DNA from: CADEFQ01 sp050185195
Lineage (GTDB): Bacteria; Pseudomonadota; Gammaproteobacteria; Steroidobacterales; Steroidobacteraceae
NCBI GenBank assembly: GCA_050185195.1
Contig: JBFWZQ010000002.1
Coordinates: 186,001 to 250,000 of the forward strand
Length of the DNA: 64,000 nucleotides
Direction: 5' to 3'
A program made the position numbers and the translations under genes. Shown piece after piece: positions 60,473 through 64,000 of this stretch (its first letter is position 1; each line of letters opens with the position of its first letter). The notes under the pieces were generated by a model. The model searched no databases, had not been told where the DNA came from, and worked only from the letters and a program-made list of their open reading frames with translations.

Positions 60473-61423
60473 GTCAGCGCGAGCGCTGCACGACAGAAGG
60501 TGAAAGGGTAGTCAAAGCAGTCGGTGACGTCGTGCGTTGCCGTCGCTCGCAGGCCGCACAAAGCAGCAACGATTCTGACGCACAGGCCGTGCACCGGCCA
60601 GTACTGGACCAGTGGCACTCGCTCGGACTGGAACTGAATTCGCATGCACCCGCCGGGCCAGCGAACATGGGCGCGTACTCGACACTTCCATTGGGGGGTA
60701 CGGGAGCCTTCGTCTCTCCCGACAACTGCGTGTGTTGACTGTCCGCGCGGATGAAACACACTCGGTGCCCGCGATTGCCGGCTGCGCCCCACTCGGACGC
60801 ATATTCGCTTTCGTTTGTCACTAGCGGCATCAGTTCTGTCGCACCCTAAGAAGCTATGAAATACAGGCCATGATAGCGGAGGCGGTGAAGAGAGCGTGAA
60901 ACACATCCCTACGGCGCGCCGACTCCGCCGACACCCCTACTCCAATTCTGTAAGGCCTCGCTGACATTGCCGCTACACAATGCGCCCTGAAACTTCTTGT
61001 GGGCGACAACTGAGAAACAGAACGGCCTGCGCGACACCTACTTCCAGCTAGCGCTGGTTCTTGGCCCGACCTCAGTTTCTCGCCTCTTGGATACCGAACA
61101 CGTGCTCGACATTGACGATGGTCCGTCCTTAGAAAGACCCGTCGCACGCGCGAGTCTCCCTGCCCTACAGTGTATTGGGCAGCACATTGCGCCCGGCCAC
61201 GCGAGCTGACGATGCAAGGACGAGGTGGAAGAGTCCGGTCTTGCCGTCCAAGACAAACTGACGCCTCATTGCCAAGTGCCAAAGCCTGCCCACGGCCGCG
61301 TCGTGCGTTTTCGGGTTTTGCGGGCGAGATCAGATGAAAGGTAAATTTCAACATTGGCAGCACACTTACGAAACTGAATGATAGGGGTATCGGCGTGAGG
61401 CCGTGCAAAGCGGACCTATTCTG
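60473..61423. other. Gap of about 950 bases without a convincing gene
   Basis: Several short frames exist on both strands, none longer than about 190 residues, and none shows a recognisable domain, a good Shine-Dalgarno sequence or a coding-like composition. The longest (60854-61408, leftward) is Arg/Ser/Ala-rich like an artefact. It separates neuA from the wzy-like gene and may hold a promoter or decayed DNA. Confidence 0.5.
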
Positions 61424-62563
61424 TTACGAACTCCGAACGCCGAGATCGACCCTTCGGTAATGCGGGTCCTGGCTTAGCACAAAGCAAACACCAAAAAAGA
61501 AAAAATCCAGCAGCGTAGGAAACAGGATCGGTTCCGTTGACGCGCGGAACATCACGACCATCCATACGCAACCCGCGTAAGCCTTCACTGAGAAAGCATG
61601 CTTCCGATGCACAAGATAAACGGGAATGCATAGCATCAGCAGCAAATACGGCAAGCCAAAAATATGATGCGCACGAATGAATGAATTGTGGGGGTTGTTA
61701 TTGTACTCACTGGCAATACTGGTGCCCGTGTAACTTGCACCCGTCCACAAGGTGCTAGCATCAATCTTGTCGAGATACTCAACAATCATTTCATATCGAT
61801 GTGCATCAAAGAGTCCCGAGCCAATTTTCGTATTGGAATTCACAAACACCAATATCTGCTCTGAATAGCGAATAGATAGAAACACACTGGTGACTAGCAC
61901 TAGAAGTGAAACGAAAAACGCACGACCCTTGCCCGCAAGAAATACGCGACACACCGCCCCCGCAATCACAATGCCAGTCGCGGCCAATACCGAGCCGCGA
62001 CCAAACCCGACCACACAAATTGCAAGCGTCGCCAACGCGGTAAGGAGCGACGTCCGGCGCGTTTGTACGTAGTTAACGATACAATAGTTGGCCTGTAACA
62101 ATACAACGTAAGACGTCACGCCATTCGAGCTTGAGTTTGGAATGATGTCTTGGAGCGGGAAGTTGCGGATACCATGCCGTACAAGATAAGAGAAAATATA
62201 AAGCTGTGCGGATACAAGCACCCAGCGGCTAGCCCTGACATACACATTGGTGTCCCTCGTCAGAACATATGCCGCACCGAGCGACACGAGCACAACCGCA
62301 TAGTGAATGACTCCGGTCAGAGATCTCAGGAGACTGATCGGAAGCATGATCGATGTAACGAGAACCAAAGCAAGCGTCACATTGCGCTCGCGTTGGCTCG
62401 ACTGGGAGAACACTTTCGCATTTGCCAATACTGCGACGAAGGCAAGCACCAAATACGCCCCCATGACAGCCGTTGCACGGCTCGCATAGGAGACTGCAAG
62501 GGCAGCAACAAACAGCGCCGACAGCACCGCATTGTGGCTTAAAGGCAAATAGCTCAGTCGCAT
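61424..62563 (-). CDS. Wzy-like O-antigen polymerase
   Basis: The 379-residue protein has about 11 spans and, near the C-terminus, NNPHNSFIRAHHIFGLPYL, the region typical of polymerase-type proteins. It should link repeat units in the periplasm. Sequence identity among Wzy proteins is low, so topology and context carry the call. It overlaps the Wzz-like gene by ten bases. Confidence 0.82.
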   Translation of the reverse strand: MRLSYLPLSHNAVLSALFVAALAVSYASRATAVMGAYLVLAFVAVLANAKVFSQSSQRERNVTLALVLVTSIMLPISLLRSLTGVIHYAVVLVSLGAAYVLTRDTNVYVRASRWVLVSAQLYIFSYLVRHGIRNFPLQDIIPNSSSNGVTSYVVLLQANYCIVNYVQTRRTSLLTALATLAICVVGFGRGSVLAATGIVIAGAVCRVFLAGKGRAFFVSLLVLVTSVFLSIRYSEQILVFVNSNTKIGSGLFDAHRYEMIVEYLDKIDASTLWTGASYTGTSIASEYNNNPHNSFIRAHHIFGLPYLLLMLCIPVYLVHRKHAFSVKAYAGCVWMVVMFRASTEPILFPTLLDFFFFGVCFVLSQDPHYRRVDLGVRSS

Positions 62564-63474
62564 TGGCTCGTTATGCGCCGTGCATCGACTATGTTTCGCC
62601 GAATTGCCGGACCAAATAGCGCCAACATGGACCCAACCAAACCACCTGCGATGGTGCCCACCATTGTTTGCAATCCTCTGCGAGGCCAGGACCTCTTGAA
62701 GGGTACCGACGCAGGCGAGACAATCTTGAAAGAAAAATCGCGAACAACCGTAGCCAGCATGAGCTCATTCATTTGCGCCTCCAATAGACGCGCAACTGTG
62801 CCGTGAGTGCTCGTAACATCGGCTGCTGACAATGCCTTCTCCAGATCCTTGATAAACGCAGAGCTACGATTCATGGCGCGCACGCGCATCTCTGAGTTCA
62901 GGCGAGCGACCATTGCATTCGCCCAGCTCGCTGCTCGATACGGGTCACTCCATTCAACTTGCACCGTATAAATACCGGTCAATGGATTGTGTCCAATGAC
63001 GGCAATCTCATTTAGTTTCTCTAGCGCATCCTGCATATCGGGCGGGCGCCTAATATCCGTTCTCCATTGACCACGTTCAGCATCCCAACGCGAATCAAAT
63101 AGCTCGCGCATTAGGCCAAGGTCGGTAACAAATGCCTCGCGAAACTCCCGCGACCGCAATACCGCCATTGACTCCTTGGTTAGGGTCGAACTTCCGCCAT
63201 CCATATCGATACCGGCCAACATGGCGATGCTGCCGAGCGAGCCGAGCATGGCGCTCGTCGACCCCATGTAGTCATTCCCGGATGGAATCATGGAGACAAC
63301 TGCACGGAATATCGGCCGGGTAGTAAAAGCGACTGTCCCAAAAAAAACAGCAAAGAACGCCGTTACCAGAATGATGAAATACCTAGCTCGCCAAAGTCGC
63401 GCGGCAATTGCTCCCAACGAGAGATCATCGGCGTCACGCTCAACACTGTCAAAGTGCGTGTTATGGAGAAACAT
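62554..63474 (-). CDS. Wzz-type chain-length determinant, second copy
   Basis: The 306-residue protein has an N-terminal span near 34-55 (YFIILVTAFFAVFFGTVAFT), a periplasmic domain and a C-terminal span near 270-290. The Wzz/PCP signature appears as YTVQVEWSDPYRAASWANAMVARLN. It sets glycan chain length. It overlaps the preceding Wzz gene by 14 bases and shares patterns with it (RWDAERGQW). Confidence 0.88.
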   Translation of the reverse strand: MFLHNTHFDSVERDADDLSLGAIAARLWRARYFIILVTAFFAVFFGTVAFTTRPIFRAVVSMIPSGNDYMGSTSAMLGSLGSIAMLAGIDMDGGSSTLTKESMAVLRSREFREAFVTDLGLMRELFDSRWDAERGQWRTDIRRPPDMQDALEKLNEIAVIGHNPLTGIYTVQVEWSDPYRAASWANAMVARLNSEMRVRAMNRSSAFIKDLEKALSAADVTSTHGTVARLLEAQMNELMLATVVRDFSFKIVSPASVPFKRSWPRRGLQTMVGTIAGGLVGSMLALFGPAIRRNIVDARRITSQCD

Positions 63475-64000
63475 GGTCCTTAATCTCAGCGTCGCCCAAG
63501 CTCCAAAGGAGCAAGATCAGGCCCACACTAGCAACAGCACCGAACAAGAACCCGCCTAACACAAACAGCAATCGTGGCGGCCAGCTACGATCGGTTCTAT
63601 CAGGCGGTAGCGCACGATCTACGAAGCGAAACGCATACTCCTGAGTTGAATTGGCGAGCATTCGTTGATTCATTTGCGCCTCGATCAAGCGGCTGATTGC
63701 CTGACGTGTCTCGACGACTTGAGTGCGCCCCAACTCTTGCTCAAGAAACCTCAATGAATTTCCCGTGCGCTCTATGGTTCGACGACGCATCTCGGCATTC
63801 AGTCGCCCCACCAACACGTTAGCCCATTCCGCAGCACGCTCCGGATCGGTCCATTCGATTTCTAAAGTTACGAACCCTGTATCTTTGCTCTGCCCGACTG
63901 TGCGCACATCCTCATTAAAATACTGATACCCATCGGCCAACGTTGGCCAAGTCGTCGCGTCACCGCGAAATCGACCCGACTTAGCGTCCCACCTCGAGGG
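63461..64000 (-). CDS. Wzz-type chain-length determinant, partial at window edge
   Basis: The frame is open from the right edge to a TAA at 63461 and gives the last 179 residues. It has RWDAKSGRFRGDATTWP, LEIEWTDPERAAEWANVLV and a C-terminal span near LLFVLGGFLFGAVASVGLILLL. It is a paralogue of the following gene. Confidence 0.88.
   Translation of the reverse strand, partial: PSRWDAKSGRFRGDATTWPTLADGYQYFNEDVRTVGQSKDTGFVTLEIEWTDPERAAEWANVLVGRLNAEMRRRTIERTGNSLRFLEQELGRTQVVETRQAISRLIEAQMNQRMLANSTQEYAFRFVDRALPPDRTDRSWPPRLLFVLGGFLFGAVASVGLILLLWSLGDAEIKDHVSP

Noticed and set aside
60854..61408. A 184-residue gene in the 60.5-61.4 kb gap
   Set aside because: Arg/Ser/Ala-rich sequence without a domain, Shine-Dalgarno sequence or coding-like pattern.

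Overview
The window is GC-rich DNA of proteobacterial type, probably a gammaproteobacterium near Xanthomonadales, Nevskiales or Steroidobacterales. The clues are two TonB-dependent receptors, a NikR/NiCoT pair, NnrU, a DeaD helicase and a Wzx/Wzy/Wzz polysaccharide locus. No rRNA, tRNA, CRISPR array or intact insertion sequence was seen. Genes are packed tightly. Many neighbours share a four-base stop/start overlap (ATGA, GTGA or TTGA), which points to translational coupling in long operons.

Region 1 (0.3-10.2 kb): a leftward operon starts with a TonB-dependent receptor and continues with a metal-dependent amidohydrolase, an unknown beta-rich protein, two MFS permeases and two paralogous 222-residue membrane proteins. 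A LysR regulator and a VOC-family enzyme lie upstream. It reads as an uptake and breakdown system for an unidentified small molecule.

Region 2 (10.2-18.9 kb): an ECF-type sigma factor, a single-span membrane protein and an exported TPR-CHAT (caspase-like) protein form a coupled rightward operon. A leftward operon of two lipoproteins and two exported proteins diverges from it, and an inverted repeat lies between the two. This is the best candidate for a little-described system.

Region 3 (18.9-26.9 kb): housekeeping and membrane genes (deaD, nnrU, a DUF938 methyltransferase, TerC, VanZ-like), then a nickel locus: nikR, a near-consensus NikR operator, a NiCoT permease and a TonB-dependent receptor.

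Region 4 (26.8-37.2 kb): nucleotide-sugar genes (manC, wecB, manB, ugd) interleaved with four intact PIN-domain toxin-antitoxin pairs, a fifth with a truncated toxin, an NTase-like/small-protein pair and an Rpn-type nuclease-like protein. Several modules have palindromic candidate operators.

Region 5 (37.2-64 kb, all leftward): an O-antigen/exopolysaccharide locus with two Wzz-like proteins, a Wzy-like polymerase, nonulosonate genes (neuA, neuB, neuC type), Wzx, glycosyltransferases, an initiating phosphoglycosyltransferase, PIG-L deacetylase, formyltransferase, heparinase-like protein, bi-domain oxidoreductase and a WbpM/CapD-type dehydratase. It carries two separate WbpG-HisH-HisF amidotransferase sets, so two different amidino-sugars, or one sugar modified in two ways, may be made. 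Parts of this region, especially beyond about 56 kb, look less GC-rich than the left half, and a gap of about 0.95 kb at 60.5-61.4 kb holds no convincing gene.
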